A stretch of DNA of 64,000 nucleotides from Chitinophaga deserti (GCF_003149455.1 NZ_QFFK01000016.1:22068-86067), one strand, 5' to 3'. Positions 49,563-59,449 are shown, counted from the first letter of the stretch. Translations and numbers: made by a program. The notes: generated by a model from the sequence alone, not told the origin.

Positions 49563-50339
49563 TTAACGGAGACCGTTAAGGAGGGTATTAAAATATGCCG
49601 GCGCATGCAGCAGCCTGCTGCCATACCAGGAAAACATTTCTCCATCCACCAGCGCTATATCCGCATCGGGCAGGTATTCTTTGATTTCAGCTATATGTTT
49701 TTCTTTGAAAGGGTATGGCTCACTGCTGAGAAGCACCAGCTTAACACCGCTGGCAGCCAGCTGTGCAAGAGAAACTACGGGATAGCGGTTCTCGTCGGCA
49801 AACACATTCCGCAGTCCACAGCGTTGCAGCATATCATTAATAAAAGTATCTCCGCCTGCTACCATCCACGGGTCGCGCCATATAAAATAGGCAACAGGGA
49901 TTTGGGGAGTGAGGGGATGTACGGATGTGAACCCATTTGCAATGCGTGCCGCTATTGTATCTGCCGGTTCTTTCTTATCAATTACCTCACCCAGCAGCGT
50001 AATCATTTCAAGGGATTCCTCCAGCGTGCGGATGTTGCTGGTCCATACCGGATACTTCTGTGCGAGGGATTCAATCTGGACTTTCTCGTTCTCTTCTTTG
50101 TTGGCGATAATAAGATCGGGCCGTAACGCGTCTATCCGGTCCATATGCAGCTGCTTGGTACCGCCAACGCGGGGCTTTTCGCGGAACCATGCCGGAGGAT
50201 GAATGCAGAATTTGGTGATGCCCGCCACTTCGGCTCCCAGATCGTAGAGGAGTTCCGTTTGTGATGGTACCACGGATATAATACGTTGCGGCGGTGCATT
50301 CAGCGTGATGGTATGCCCGATCTGGTCAGTGAATTGCAT
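49563..50339 (-). CDS. BtuF-like periplasmic-binding-protein fold without signal peptide
   Basis: A 258-residue protein of the helical-backbone metal receptor type (BtuF/FepB/TroA family): RIISVVPSQTELLYDLGA, VGGTKQLHMDRIDALRPDLIIANKEEN and WMVAGGDTFINDMLQRCGLRNVF are typical of cobalamin-binding BtuF-like proteins. No signal peptide is present in the frame, and the 3' end of the cystathionine synthase gene is only 2 bp away. It may work in the cytoplasm or be exported in another way. No BtuCD genes are adjacent. Confidence 0.8.
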   Translation of the reverse strand: MQFTDQIGHTITLNAPPQRIISVVPSQTELLYDLGAEVAGITKFCIHPPAWFREKPRVGGTKQLHMDRIDALRPDLIIANKEENEKVQIESLAQKYPVWTSNIRTLEESLEMITLLGEVIDKKEPADTIAARIANGFTSVHPLTPQIPVAYFIWRDPWMVAGGDTFINDMLQRCGLRNVFADENRYPVVSLAQLAASGVKLVLLSSEPYPFKEKHIAEIKEYLPDADIALVDGEMFSWYGSRLLHAPAYFNTLLNGLR

Positions 50340-50341
50340 GA

Positions 50342-51700
50342 TCAGTTGCCCAGGGCCTGGATGATGTCGTATTTGGTGACGATATGGAAATTGCCGCTGT
50401 CGTCCTGCGTGAGTACGGCGCCGTTTTCCTTATTGATATATACGGTGAGTTTCTCAATCGGTGTATCCATTGCCACAACAGGAAATGCTTTCTGCATTAC
50501 GTTGCGCACGGGTTGCTCTTTGAGTTCGGGCTGGTCGATCAGTTTGTTGAAGAGCCCGCCTTCTGAAATAGCGCCGATCATTTCGTTCTGCTCAAGTACG
50601 GGTAAATGTTCGATGTCGAATTTCTTCATTTTACCGATGGCTTCGCTTACACGGTCGTCCGGAGAAATGGTTACCAGCGGGAGGTTACGGCGGCCATTAA
50701 CCACATCGCGCACGGTTTTTACATCAAGGAAACCGCGTTCCATCATCCACTGGTCGTTATATACTTTCCCTACATACCGGGAGCCATGATCGTGGAATAC
50801 GACCACCACCACATCATCGGCCTTCAGGCGTGATTTGAGCTGGTTAAGTCCTGCCACGGCCGAGCCTGCGGAATATCCCACGAAGATGCCTTCTTCTTTG
50901 GATATCCTCCTGGCCATTACGGCACCGTCTTTATCGGTTACTTTCTCGAAGTGGTCGATCACGCTCATGTCGTAATTCTTGGGAATAAAATCTTCCCCGA
51001 TGCCTTCGGTGATATAAGGATACACTTCGCCCATATCGATTTCGCCGGTATCGAAGTACTTTTTCAGCAGGGAGCCGTAGCTGTCTACCGCCCATATCTG
51101 TATATCCGGATTCTGTTCTTTCAGGTATTTGCCGGTGCCGGTGATGGTGCCTCCGGTGCCGGTGGCCACTACGAGGTGGGTGATCTTACCGCCGGTTTGT
51201 TCCCATATTTCGGGGCCGGTTTGTTCGTAATGCGCATCGCGGTTGGCGAGGTTATCGTACTGATTCACGTAAAAGCTGTTCGGGATCTCCCGTGCCAGGC
51301 GGGCTGATACGGAGTAGTAGGAGCGGGGATCTTCCGGCAGCACGTTGGTGGGGCATACGATTACTTCGGCGCCTACGGCTTTAAGGATGTCCACCTTTTC
51401 TTTGGACTGCTTATCGGTGGTGGTGAAAATGCATTTGTAACCTTTGATGACTGCTGCCAGTGCAAGGCCCATACCGGTGTTGCCGGAAGTACCTTCGATG
51501 ATGGTGCCGCCGGGTTTCAGGAGGCCTTTCTGCTCGGCTTCTTCTACCATGCGTACAGCCATTCTGTCTTTAATGGAGTTGCCAGGGTTGAAGAATTCCA
51601 CTTTGGCTAAAACCGTGCAGGGCAGTTCGGCGGTTACGCGGTGCAGTTTGACCATGGGGGTATGGCCTATTGTTTCCAGGATATTTTCGCAGTACTTCAT
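50342..51700 (-). CDS. Cystathionine beta-synthase
   Basis: A PLP enzyme of 452 residues that condenses serine (or O-acetylserine) with homocysteine or sulfide. The N-terminal fold-type II part has the PLP-binding Lys44 in NPGNSIKDR, the phosphate loops GTSGNTG (70-76) and ATGTGGTITG; the C-terminal ~115 residues form two CBS domains (VSEAIGKMKKFDIEHLPVLE and a second). The CBS-domain pair and MRIS-type core favour cystathionine beta-synthase over cysteine synthase. It is followed after 2 bp by the BtuF-like gene. Confidence 0.9.
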   Translation of the reverse strand: MKYCENILETIGHTPMVKLHRVTAELPCTVLAKVEFFNPGNSIKDRMAVRMVEEAEQKGLLKPGGTIIEGTSGNTGMGLALAAVIKGYKCIFTTTDKQSKEKVDILKAVGAEVIVCPTNVLPEDPRSYYSVSARLAREIPNSFYVNQYDNLANRDAHYEQTGPEIWEQTGGKITHLVVATGTGGTITGTGKYLKEQNPDIQIWAVDSYGSLLKKYFDTGEIDMGEVYPYITEGIGEDFIPKNYDMSVIDHFEKVTDKDGAVMARRISKEEGIFVGYSAGSAVAGLNQLKSRLKADDVVVVVFHDHGSRYVGKVYNDQWMMERGFLDVKTVRDVVNGRRNLPLVTISPDDRVSEAIGKMKKFDIEHLPVLEQNEMIGAISEGGLFNKLIDQPELKEQPVRNVMQKAFPVVAMDTPIEKLTVYINKENGAVLTQDDSGNFHIVTKYDIIQALGN

Positions 51701-51750
51701 AATCTTGGTGCTTGGGGAACGAATTTAAGGTAATTGGTTGAATGATGATT

Positions 51751-51758
51751 TATATTTG
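51751..51758 (+). promoter_or_regulatory. -7 promoter element for bioD
   Basis: TATATTTG matches TAnnTTTG and ends 5 bp before the bioD ATG, predicting a leaderless mRNA. Confidence 0.5.
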
Positions 51759-51763
51759 CTACC

Positions 51764-52405
51764 ATGAACAACATCTTCATCACCGGCATTGGTACGGGCG
51801 TGGGTAAAACGGTTGCTTCGGCCTGTGTGGCGGAAGCGCTGGGTGCGCAGTACTGGAAACCAGTGCAGGCCGGCTTTGAGGACGGAACGGATACCGAAAC
51901 GGTGCGGGAACTGACCTCTCCGCAGGTAACGGTTCACGACGAATTATACCGCCTTGCCATGCCAGCATCGCCTCACCTTGCGGCCCGTGCCGAAGGGATA
52001 GTAGTGCAGGAAGAACGTATTCTGGAACGTGCGCGCCAGTTGCAGCAGCCTGGCAGACCTTTGGTGATCGAAGGCGCCGGCGGACTCATGGTACCCCTGA
52101 ATGGTGATTATTTCTTTCTCGATCTCGCCCGCGCCCTCGGTGCTAAAGTTATTGTAGTGGCGCAGAACTATCTCGGCAGCATCAATCACAGCCTCCTCAC
52201 GGCCATGGCCCTCCGGAATGCGGGTGTGCCCGTTGCCGGCTGGATATTCAGCGGGGCGGATCATTCCAATGAAGCCGATGTGGTGGAATGGAGCGGATAC
52301 CCTCTCATCTCACATATCCCTGCCGCGGGCAGGCTCAATCCTGAATTCGTAGCCCTGCATGCCGGCCTCATGCAGCCAAGGCTCCTAGAACTGCTCAGCC
52401 GATGA
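51764..52405 (+). CDS. bioD: Dethiobiotin synthetase
   Basis: Makes dethiobiotin from 7,8-diaminopelargonate, CO2 and ATP. The 213-residue protein has the P-loop GIGTGVGKT (8-16), WKPVQAG with its Lys, and EGAGGLMVPL. The start is set by the conserved N-terminus. No other bio genes are nearby; the next gene, for 5-formyl-THF cyclo-ligase, overlaps it by 4 bp (ATGA), so translation is coupled in a mixed cofactor operon that continues with lpxK and rnr. Confidence 0.95.
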   Translation: MNNIFITGIGTGVGKTVASACVAEALGAQYWKPVQAGFEDGTDTETVRELTSPQVTVHDELYRLAMPASPHLAARAEGIVVQEERILERARQLQQPGRPLVIEGAGGLMVPLNGDYFFLDLARALGAKVIVVAQNYLGSINHSLLTAMALRNAGVPVAGWIFSGADHSNEADVVEWSGYPLISHIPAAGRLNPEFVALHAGLMQPRLLELLSR

Positions 52406-52995
52406 CCCATAACAAGCAAGACATCCGGAAAGCATACCTTACCAGAAGGAAAGCCCTCAGCCCCGAAGAAGCCCTCCGGCTTAACGCCTCCCTGCTGGCC
52501 CGGTGCCGCTCCCTTGAACTGGGTAATCCTGTGTACATCCACCTCTTTCTGCCCATTGCAGCCAAAAAGGAAGTGGATACCTGGCCCCTGGCAGACTGGC
52601 TCCGTAAGGCCTTCCCGGCAGCTAAACTGGTACTTTCCCGCTCTTTCATTGCCACAGGCGATATGCAGCATTTCGTGTGGGATGAATCCACCATGCTGAC
52701 CGAAAACGCCCTGGGCATCCCGGAACCCGATAGCGGGCAACGCATCCGCCCGGATCAGCTGGATGTGGTATTTGTTCCCATGCTGGCTTTCGACAGTCGC
52801 GGCCACCGGGTAGGTTACGGAAAAGGTATGTACGACGGTTTCCTCCGCCAGTGCCGCCCGGATATTAAAACGGTAGGCCTCAGCCTGTTCGGACCGCTGG
52901 AGGAACCCATTTCAGACGCCTGGGAGGGGGATGTTACCCTCAGCGCAGCCGTTACTCCCGAAAAGGTTTATTACTTTAACGATTCAAATGAATAG
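52402..52995 (+). CDS. 5-formyltetrahydrofolate cyclo-ligase
   Basis: Converts 5-formyl-THF to 5,10-methenyl-THF with ATP. The 197-residue protein has the family start KQDIRKAYLTRRKALSPEEA and the nucleotide motif GYGKGMYDGFL near residue 137. It overlaps bioD by 4 bp and lpxK by 8 bp, so it is the middle of a tightly packed operon. Confidence 0.93.
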   Translation: MTHNKQDIRKAYLTRRKALSPEEALRLNASLLARCRSLELGNPVYIHLFLPIAAKKEVDTWPLADWLRKAFPAAKLVLSRSFIATGDMQHFVWDESTMLTENALGIPEPDSGQRIRPDQLDVVFVPMLAFDSRGHRVGYGKGMYDGFLRQCRPDIKTVGLSLFGPLEEPISDAWEGDVTLSAAVTPEKVYYFNDSNE

Positions 52996-54088
52996 TCCTG
53001 TGTGGCAATATCTTAGTTATCTCTTATATCCCTTCGCTTTATTGTACGGCCTCGTGCTGTGGATCCGCAACCGCCTGTACGACGCCGGCATGCTCAGCTC
53101 TGTGGAATTCAGCATTCCCACCATCGCCGTGGGTAACCTTTCTGTAGGTGGTACGGGCAAAACCCCGCATGTGGAATACCTGATCCGCCTGCTGAAAGAC
53201 CGCTATCGGACCGCCACCCTCAGCCGGGGGTACAACCGGCGTACTAAAGGCTACCAGCTGGCGGGAGCCGGTACTACCGCCGCCGATATCGGGGATGAGC
53301 CGATGCAGTTTCACCGTAAATTCCCGGATATCAATGTGTGTGTGGGAGAGGAAAGGATGCTGGCAGTGCCACAGCTATTGGGCGACCGTCCCGATACACA
53401 GGTGATCCTGCTGGATGATGCTTTCCAGCACCGCTCTATAAAACCCGGACTTAACCTGATGGTGACCGATTACAGCCGCCTTTTCACCCGCGATCATGTG
53501 GTGCCTATGGGGCGCCTCCGGGAGGGAAGAAAGGGATATCACCGGGCCGATGGCATCATTGTGTCGAAATGTCCGGCTGAATTAACGGCTTCAGAAAAAG
53601 ATAATATCCGCCGGGAAATCAATCCATTACCTCATCAGCAATTGTTCTTCACCACGCTGCAGTACGGCGTTCCGGCCGATATGCTCACGGGTGAAACAGT
53701 CAATATTCCGCAAAATGCGAGGGTACTGGTGGTATGCGGCATCGCCCGGCCGGAACCGCTGGTACAACATTTGCGGCAGAAGCACGGGCATGTAAGCCTC
53801 CTGTCTTTCCCCGACCATTACTATTATACCCGGAGCGACCTGGACAAAATCAGGCGGGAAATGGAACAAATGGACGGTCAGGGCCCGGTTTACATCGTTA
53901 CCACAGAGAAAGATGCGGTGAGGCTCCACCTGCTGCGCGACATTATCGCGAACATGCAGCTGCCCTTTACCGTTATACCGGTAGAAATTGCTTTCCTCTT
54001 CGGGGAAGCCGCCGAATTCAACCGGTTTATTATTAATTATACAGACAACGCATTGTTGGCGGCCTACGAAGAACCCCCGGGAGCGTAA
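52988..54088 (+). CDS. lpxK: Tetraacyldisaccharide 4'-kinase
   Basis: Phosphorylates the lipid A precursor at the inner membrane. The 366-residue protein begins with a membrane helix and has the Walker A GNLSVGGTGKTP (49-60, Lys58) and ILLDDAFQHR typical of LpxK. The ATG at 52988 lies inside the end of the preceding gene; an earlier in-frame start (52931) would add 19 unlikely residues. It shows that the organism makes lipid A, fitting a Gram-negative Bacteroidota. Confidence 0.95.
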   Translation: MNSPVWQYLSYLLYPFALLYGLVLWIRNRLYDAGMLSSVEFSIPTIAVGNLSVGGTGKTPHVEYLIRLLKDRYRTATLSRGYNRRTKGYQLAGAGTTAADIGDEPMQFHRKFPDINVCVGEERMLAVPQLLGDRPDTQVILLDDAFQHRSIKPGLNLMVTDYSRLFTRDHVVPMGRLREGRKGYHRADGIIVSKCPAELTASEKDNIRREINPLPHQQLFFTTLQYGVPADMLTGETVNIPQNARVLVVCGIARPEPLVQHLRQKHGHVSLLSFPDHYYYTRSDLDKIRREMEQMDGQGPVYIVTTEKDAVRLHLLRDIIANMQLPFTVIPVEIAFLFGEAAEFNRFIINYTDNALLAAYEEPPGA

Positions 54089-54112
54089 GCGCCGCACCCT
54101 AAAATCATGTAA

Positions 54113-56194
54113 ATGACCAAGAAAAAAGAAAAGAAACAGAAGACCAGCAGCCAGAAGAAGACCTATAAAGGTATTGTAGACGTCACCCGCTCAGGGATGG
54201 CATTTGTAGTAGTGGAAGGCCTGGAGAGCGATATAATGGTTAAACAGAAAAACCTCGGCTCTGCCCTCGATGGTGATGAAGTACTCGTAGATGTGATCCA
54301 TCAGGGCAAAAGCATGGGCCGGATGGAAGGGCACGTAACCGATGTACTCAAACGTAAAAAGACGGAATTCACCGGTGCTATACAGCTCAGTAAAACTTTC
54401 GCATTCCTCATCCCGGATAAAAGCTCCGGGCTCTCGGATATCTACATCCCCGAAAACTCCCTCAAAGGCGCCAAAGACGGCGACCGTGCCGTAGTAAAAA
54501 TCGTGGCCTGGGGTGAAAAGTCGCGCAAGCCGGTAGGTGAAATCGTGGAGATCCTCGATGCTACGAACACCAACGACCTGGCCATGAAGGAAATCCTCGT
54601 GGAAAGCGGCTTCCCGCTGCAATGGCCCAAAGACGTGCTCGATGAGCTGGCCGCCATGCCCGGTGCCGGTAACCTCAGCGCGAAAGACCGCGAAGGCCGT
54701 AAAGATTTCAGCAAGATCCTCACTTTTACCATTGACCCGGTAGATGCGCGCGACTTTGACGATGCCATTTCCATCCGCAGGCTGAAAAACGGCCAGCTGG
54801 AAATAGGCGTCCACATTGCCGACGTAAGCCATTATGTGCAGCCTAATACCGCGCTGGACAAGGAAGCAGAGCACCGTGCCACTTCCGTGTACCTGCCAGA
54901 CCGCGTGTTGCCCATGCTGCCGGAAAAGATCTCCAATGAGCTGTGCTCCCTGCGCCCGCATGAAGACCACCTGTGTTTTTCCTGCGTGTTCCAGATGGAT
55001 GATAAAGCCAAAGTGAAACAATACTGGATGGGGCGTACTATCATCCACTCCCGCCACCGCTTCACGTATGAAGAAGTGCAGGAGATCATCCAGACGGGTG
55101 AAGGCCCTTACTTCGAAGAGGTATTATTACTCAATAAACTCTCTCAAACGCTGCGCGCTGCCCGATTCAAAGACGGGGCCATCAACTTCTCCAGCCAGGA
55201 AGTCCGCTTTCAGCTGGATGAGAACGCCAAACCCATCGGCGTAAAGATTAACCAGAGCGATGAATCGCACCAGCTGATCGAAGAGCTGATGTTGCTGGCG
55301 AACCGTACAGTGGCCGAATACGTGGCTAAACAGAAGGTAAATTCCCATCCCATTCCGTTCCCTTACAGGGTTCACGATACACCGGATGAAGAAAAAATGC
55401 ACGTATTTGCCGTATTTGCTGGTAAATTCGGCTATAAATTCGATGCCACCAGTCCTGAAACCATCGCAACATCCTTCAATAAGATGCTCACGCTGGTAAA
55501 GGGAAAGCCGGAACAGCATGTGCTGGAAACCCTTGGCATCCGTACCATGGCAAAGGCCGTTTATACGGCAGACAACATCGGGCACTACGGACTGGGCTTC
55601 GAACACTATTGCCACTTTACATCGCCTATCCGCCGGTACCCCGACGTATTGGTGCACCGCATCCTTGCACAGGTACTGGCAGGAGAAGTGAAGCCCGACA
55701 AACAGCTGGAAAAACGCTGTAAACATTCGTCGGACATGGAACGTAAAGCCATGGATGCTGAAAGGGCAGCCAACAAGTACAAGCAGGTGGAATACATGCA
55801 GGACTTCATCGGGGAAACCTTTGAAGGCATTGTTTCCGGCGTGGCACACTTCGGCTTCTGGGTGGAAACGGTGTATGCGAAATGCGAAGGGCTTGTAAGC
55901 GTTCACGGCCTGCGGGAAGATTATAAGCATTCCGAAACCGAGTACGCCCTGGTAGGCGTCCGTTCCGGTAAACGCATCCGGATAGGGGACAAAGTAACCA
56001 TCCGGGTGGCCGCTGCCAGTTTAGCGAAACGGCAGCTGGATTATGACCTGGTGGAAGAAGGAGTGGAATTACCGCCTTTGAAGAAAGGAGTTCGCAGTGA
56101 GCGGATAGAAAGAGAAGACAGAAGCAAACGGAGCGACAGTAACAGAAAGACAGGCAAGCCGCCGCAACATAAATCAAGGAAGAAAAAGAAGTAA
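54113..56194 (+). CDS. rnr: Ribonuclease R
   Basis: A 3'-5' exoribonuclease of 693 residues. It has cold-shock-like domains (about 15-150), the catalytic RNB domain with DPVDARDFDDAIS (about 208-220) and HYCHFTSPIRRYPD, an S1 domain (about 560-650: GIVSGVAHFGFWVE), and a Lys/Arg-rich tail of about 35 residues. The start codon follows the lpxK stop by 24 bp and the polyprenyl synthase gene comes 1 bp after its stop, so it belongs to the same transcript. Confidence 0.96.
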   Translation: MTKKKEKKQKTSSQKKTYKGIVDVTRSGMAFVVVEGLESDIMVKQKNLGSALDGDEVLVDVIHQGKSMGRMEGHVTDVLKRKKTEFTGAIQLSKTFAFLIPDKSSGLSDIYIPENSLKGAKDGDRAVVKIVAWGEKSRKPVGEIVEILDATNTNDLAMKEILVESGFPLQWPKDVLDELAAMPGAGNLSAKDREGRKDFSKILTFTIDPVDARDFDDAISIRRLKNGQLEIGVHIADVSHYVQPNTALDKEAEHRATSVYLPDRVLPMLPEKISNELCSLRPHEDHLCFSCVFQMDDKAKVKQYWMGRTIIHSRHRFTYEEVQEIIQTGEGPYFEEVLLLNKLSQTLRAARFKDGAINFSSQEVRFQLDENAKPIGVKINQSDESHQLIEELMLLANRTVAEYVAKQKVNSHPIPFPYRVHDTPDEEKMHVFAVFAGKFGYKFDATSPETIATSFNKMLTLVKGKPEQHVLETLGIRTMAKAVYTADNIGHYGLGFEHYCHFTSPIRRYPDVLVHRILAQVLAGEVKPDKQLEKRCKHSSDMERKAMDAERAANKYKQVEYMQDFIGETFEGIVSGVAHFGFWVETVYAKCEGLVSVHGLREDYKHSETEYALVGVRSGKRIRIGDKVTIRVAAASLAKRQLDYDLVEEGVELPPLKKGVRSERIEREDRSKRSDSNRKTGKPPQHKSRKKKK

Positions 56195-56195
56195 G

Positions 56196-57167
56196 ATGCA
56201 ATCATTCAAAGAATTATCAGCGCAATTCGAACAGCAGTTCAGTCAAAGACAGTTTCCCGACAGCCCTGCAAATCTTTATGATCCGGCCCAGTATATACTG
56301 GGTATCGGCGGCAAGCGCATCCGTCCTGTACTTTGCCTTTTAGGCAATGAGCTTTTTGCTCCCCTGGAGCAGGATGCTTTCCACGCAGCCAACGCAGTGG
56401 AGCTGTTTCACAACTTCACGCTCATTCACGACGATATTATGGATAAGGCCCCGCTCCGCAGGGGGATGCCTACCGTACATACCAAGTACAGCGACTCCGC
56501 CGCCATACTGGCCGGCGATGTGATGCTCATCCACAGCTACGACCATCTGAACAAGATACAGGGCAAATACCGGACGAAGATCATCAACGTCTTCAACCGT
56601 GCGGCCCGCGAAGTATGCGAAGGGCAGCAGCTGGATATGGATATGGAGCAAACCGCTCCCGAGCAGGTGAATTATGAAGATTACGTGAACATGATCGCCC
56701 TTAAAACATCCGTACTGCTGGCCGCCAGCTTACAGATGGGCGCTATCTGCGGCGGCGGCAGTGATGGCAACCAGCAGCACCTGTATGAGTTCGGTAAGAA
56801 TGTAGGAATCGCCTTCCAGATACAGGACGATTACCTGGATGCCTTTGGTGATCCCGATAAGTTCGGAAAGCAGCAGGGGGGAGATATCCTTGTCAATAAA
56901 AAGACGTTCCTGCTGCTGAAAGCGCTGGAAATGTGCAACCCTGCACAGCGAGCAAAGCTGCATGAGCTGCTGAAAAGCAACCCGGATGATAAAGTGGCCT
57001 CCGTGCTGCAGATCTTCCGCGACTGCCAGGTGGATGCCTGGGCAGAAAAGGAAAAAGAGCGCTTCTCCCGTATTGCATTTGAGCACCTGGAAGCGATAGC
57101 GGTGATATCAGGCCGGAAGCAATCATTGCGCGATCTGGCTGATTTTCTGCTGGTCCGGCAACATTGA
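56196..57167 (+). CDS. Trans-prenyltransferase (polyprenyl diphosphate synthase)
   Basis: Builds all-trans polyprenyl diphosphates, likely for quinones. The 323-residue protein has the two Asp-rich motifs: DDIMD (79-83) and DDYLD (about 210-214), with GGKRIRPVL (38-46) and RRGMPTVH. The fourth and fifth residues before the first motif are F and L/I, consistent with farnesyl or longer chains, but chain length cannot be fixed from sequence. It follows rnr by 1 bp. Confidence 0.9.
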   Translation: MQSFKELSAQFEQQFSQRQFPDSPANLYDPAQYILGIGGKRIRPVLCLLGNELFAPLEQDAFHAANAVELFHNFTLIHDDIMDKAPLRRGMPTVHTKYSDSAAILAGDVMLIHSYDHLNKIQGKYRTKIINVFNRAAREVCEGQQLDMDMEQTAPEQVNYEDYVNMIALKTSVLLAASLQMGAICGGGSDGNQQHLYEFGKNVGIAFQIQDDYLDAFGDPDKFGKQQGGDILVNKKTFLLLKALEMCNPAQRAKLHELLKSNPDDKVASVLQIFRDCQVDAWAEKEKERFSRIAFEHLEAIAVISGRKQSLRDLADFLLVRQH

Positions 57168-57181
57168 GTTAGGATTATTTT

Positions 57182-57189
57182 TATATTTG
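57182..57189 (+). promoter_or_regulatory. -7 promoter element for the amino-acid permease
   Basis: TATATTTG matches TAnnTTTG, 62 bp before the ATG at 57252. Confidence 0.45.
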
Positions 57190-57251
57190 GCCGTTATTGA
57201 CAGGTTTCCTGTCTTTAACGGCTTTCTAATATCAACCCTTAAACGCAACAA

Positions 57252-58904
57252 ATGTCTAAATCGCTTTTCAGGAAAAAATCCCTGACCAGCATCCTCCATG
57301 AAGCGAAAACCGGTTACGGCGACGTGCATGCCACAGGCCTGAAGAAGGTACTCACTGTTCGTGACCTCACGCTGATGGGCGTGGCGGCCGTGATAGGTGC
57401 GGGGATCTTCTCCACCATCGGGCAGGCGGCTTTTAACGGAGGACCCGCTGTTATTTTCCTGTTTCTTCTTACCGCCGTAACCTGCGGCTTTACTGCGCTT
57501 TGCTATGCGGAGTTTGCCTCCAGGGTACCAGTGGCCGGGAGCGCCTATACCTATTCGTATGTTACTTTCGGAGAAATGGCCGCCTGGATCATTGGCTGGG
57601 CGCTAATCCTCGAATATTCCATCGGCAACATCGTGGTGGCTATTTCCTGGAGCAGTTACTTCAATAACGTGCTCGAAGGCATGGGCATCCATTTGCCAGA
57701 CTGGCTGGCCACAGATTATAATACCGCCAAAGCAGCCTTCTTAACCAATCCTGCTACTGCAGAAGCCTGGAACACCGCTCCCTTCATCGGAAGCTGGCGC
57801 GTGATCCTCAACGTGCCCGCTTTCATCATCGTGATCCTCGTTACCATCCTCGCCTACGTGGGTATCCATGAGAGCAAGCGCAGCGCCAACTTCATGGTGG
57901 GCCTTAAAATTGTGGTGCTACTGGCGGTGATCGCCATCGGTGTGTTCCACATCAATACAGAAAACTGGCAACCCTTCATGCCTAAAGGTTTCGACGGGGT
58001 GCTGATGGGCGTTTCGGCGGTGTTCTTCGCCTATATCGGGTTCGATGCCATATCCACCACCGCGGAGGAGAGTGCTAACCCGCAGCGCGATATGCCACGG
58101 GCCATGATCTATTCCCTTATCATCTGTACCATCATTTATGTGATCGTAACGCTGGTGATCACGGGTATGGTGCATTACAGCGAGTTCCAGCACGTGAGCG
58201 ACCCCCTCGCATATGTGTTCGATAAGCTGAACATGCGCACCATCGGGTATGTGATCTCTATCAGCGCCGTAATTGCCGCAACCAGTGTGATCCTCGTGTT
58301 CCAGATAGGGCAGCCCCGTATATGGATGAGCATGAGCCGCGATGGACTGCTGCCTAAGAAGTTCGCCAAAGTTCACCCGAAGTTCCATACGCCCGGCTTC
58401 TCCACCATCATTACCGGTGTGATCGTAGCCATCCCTTCACTGTTCGTGGAAAGCGGTATCGTGACCGACCTTACCAGCATCGGCACCCTGTTCGCCTTCG
58501 TACTTGTTTGCGGCGGCGTATTGCTGCTGCCTAAAGTGGCGAAAGGGGAGAAGAAGTTCAACCTGCCATATATAAACGGCCTGTTTGTGGTACCGGTAAT
58601 CTTTGCATTGTTCTCCTGGTTCTTCCGGAGCCGTATCTCCGAAAGCTTCGCGGGCATTGCAGCACTGGATCACGACCGTGTACTGTTTGTAATTTTCTAT
58701 ATCCTCGCAACGGTGATCACGGTCGCTACCATCTGGAAGCGTTTATCGCTGATACCGGTACTGGGGATGCTTTGCTGCCTCTATCTCATGATCGAGATAC
58801 CTGTGCGCAGCTGGGTGGTTTTCTTCGGCTGGATGGCCGTGGGACTGGCCATTTATTTCATGTACGGTTACTGGAAAAGTAAACTGGCGGCTAAAAGCGT
58901 TTAA
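57252..58904 (+). CDS. APC-family amino-acid permease
   Basis: A 550-residue inner-membrane transporter with about 12-14 membrane segments. The first segment has the GAGIFSTIG substrate loop of the APC superfamily, and FAYIGFDAISTTAEESANPQRDMP is the consensus loop of the cationic amino-acid transporter (YfnA-like) branch. It probably takes up amino acids with protons. A terminator lies 22 bp downstream. Confidence 0.93.
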   Translation: MSKSLFRKKSLTSILHEAKTGYGDVHATGLKKVLTVRDLTLMGVAAVIGAGIFSTIGQAAFNGGPAVIFLFLLTAVTCGFTALCYAEFASRVPVAGSAYTYSYVTFGEMAAWIIGWALILEYSIGNIVVAISWSSYFNNVLEGMGIHLPDWLATDYNTAKAAFLTNPATAEAWNTAPFIGSWRVILNVPAFIIVILVTILAYVGIHESKRSANFMVGLKIVVLLAVIAIGVFHINTENWQPFMPKGFDGVLMGVSAVFFAYIGFDAISTTAEESANPQRDMPRAMIYSLIICTIIYVIVTLVITGMVHYSEFQHVSDPLAYVFDKLNMRTIGYVISISAVIAATSVILVFQIGQPRIWMSMSRDGLLPKKFAKVHPKFHTPGFSTIITGVIVAIPSLFVESGIVTDLTSIGTLFAFVLVCGGVLLLPKVAKGEKKFNLPYINGLFVVPVIFALFSWFFRSRISESFAGIAALDHDRVLFVIFYILATVITVATIWKRLSLIPVLGMLCCLYLMIEIPVRSWVVFFGWMAVGLAIYFMYGYWKSKLAAKSV

Positions 58905-58926
58905 CACACTGAAAAACAGATACCTG

Positions 58927-58957
58927 AAAAGGGCGGGCCATCGTGTCCGCCTTTTTT
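58927..58957 (+). terminator. Terminator of the permease gene
   Basis: Stem AAGGGCGG / CCGCCTT with a 10-nt loop and a T6 run. Confidence 0.75.
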
Positions 58958-58999
58958 CGTAACTTCAGTACAGTTCTTTTCACCGCTAAAACTTTCGTT

Positions 59000-59449
59000 A
59001 TGAACCTCCTGCAACGTATAGAACGCTGGGGTGATACGCATCATCCCAAATGGGTGGACGGTTTACGGATCCTGTTAGGACTATTGCTCATGTGGAAAGG
59101 CATTCAGTTCGTTGATAATATCGACATGCTGAAAGCCCGGATAGCGGAGCAGCCCTTTCTGACCGTGGTATCGTTCTGGCTGGCTCACTACATTGTTTTT
59201 GCCCACACCGTAGGCGGATTGTTCATAGCACTGGGATTACTTACCCGCGTGGGCGTTATCGCCAACCTCCCGGTGCTTATCGGCGCGGTATTCTTCGTGA
59301 ATCTTACTCCTAATCTTTTCAATGTTTATCCCGAACTGAGCCTCTCTGTTGTAGTGCTGCTGGGCCTGTTGTTCTTCCTCGTGGAGGGCAGCGGCAGGGT
59401 TTCTGTGGATGAATATATGCGCACGCATCCGGAGAAAAGCGCCGCCTGA
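59000..59449 (+). CDS. DoxX-family membrane protein
   Basis: A 149-residue inner-membrane protein with four membrane segments and the DoxX start DGLRILLGLLLMWKGIQFV. DoxX proteins in bacteria are of unclear function; some are quinone-linked. The ATG at 59000 is preferred to a GTG at 58943, which lies within the terminator of the permease gene. The promoter of the next gene overlaps its last codons. Confidence 0.8.
   Translation: MNLLQRIERWGDTHHPKWVDGLRILLGLLLMWKGIQFVDNIDMLKARIAEQPFLTVVSFWLAHYIVFAHTVGGLFIALGLLTRVGVIANLPVLIGAVFFVNLTPNLFNVYPELSLSVVVLLGLLFFLVEGSGRVSVDEYMRTHPEKSAA

Noticed and set aside
50342..51763. SAM or cobalamin riboswitch near the cystathionine synthase and BtuF-like genes
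   Set aside because: The divergent gap to bioD is only about 63 bp and the other junction 2 bp, too short for these riboswitches.
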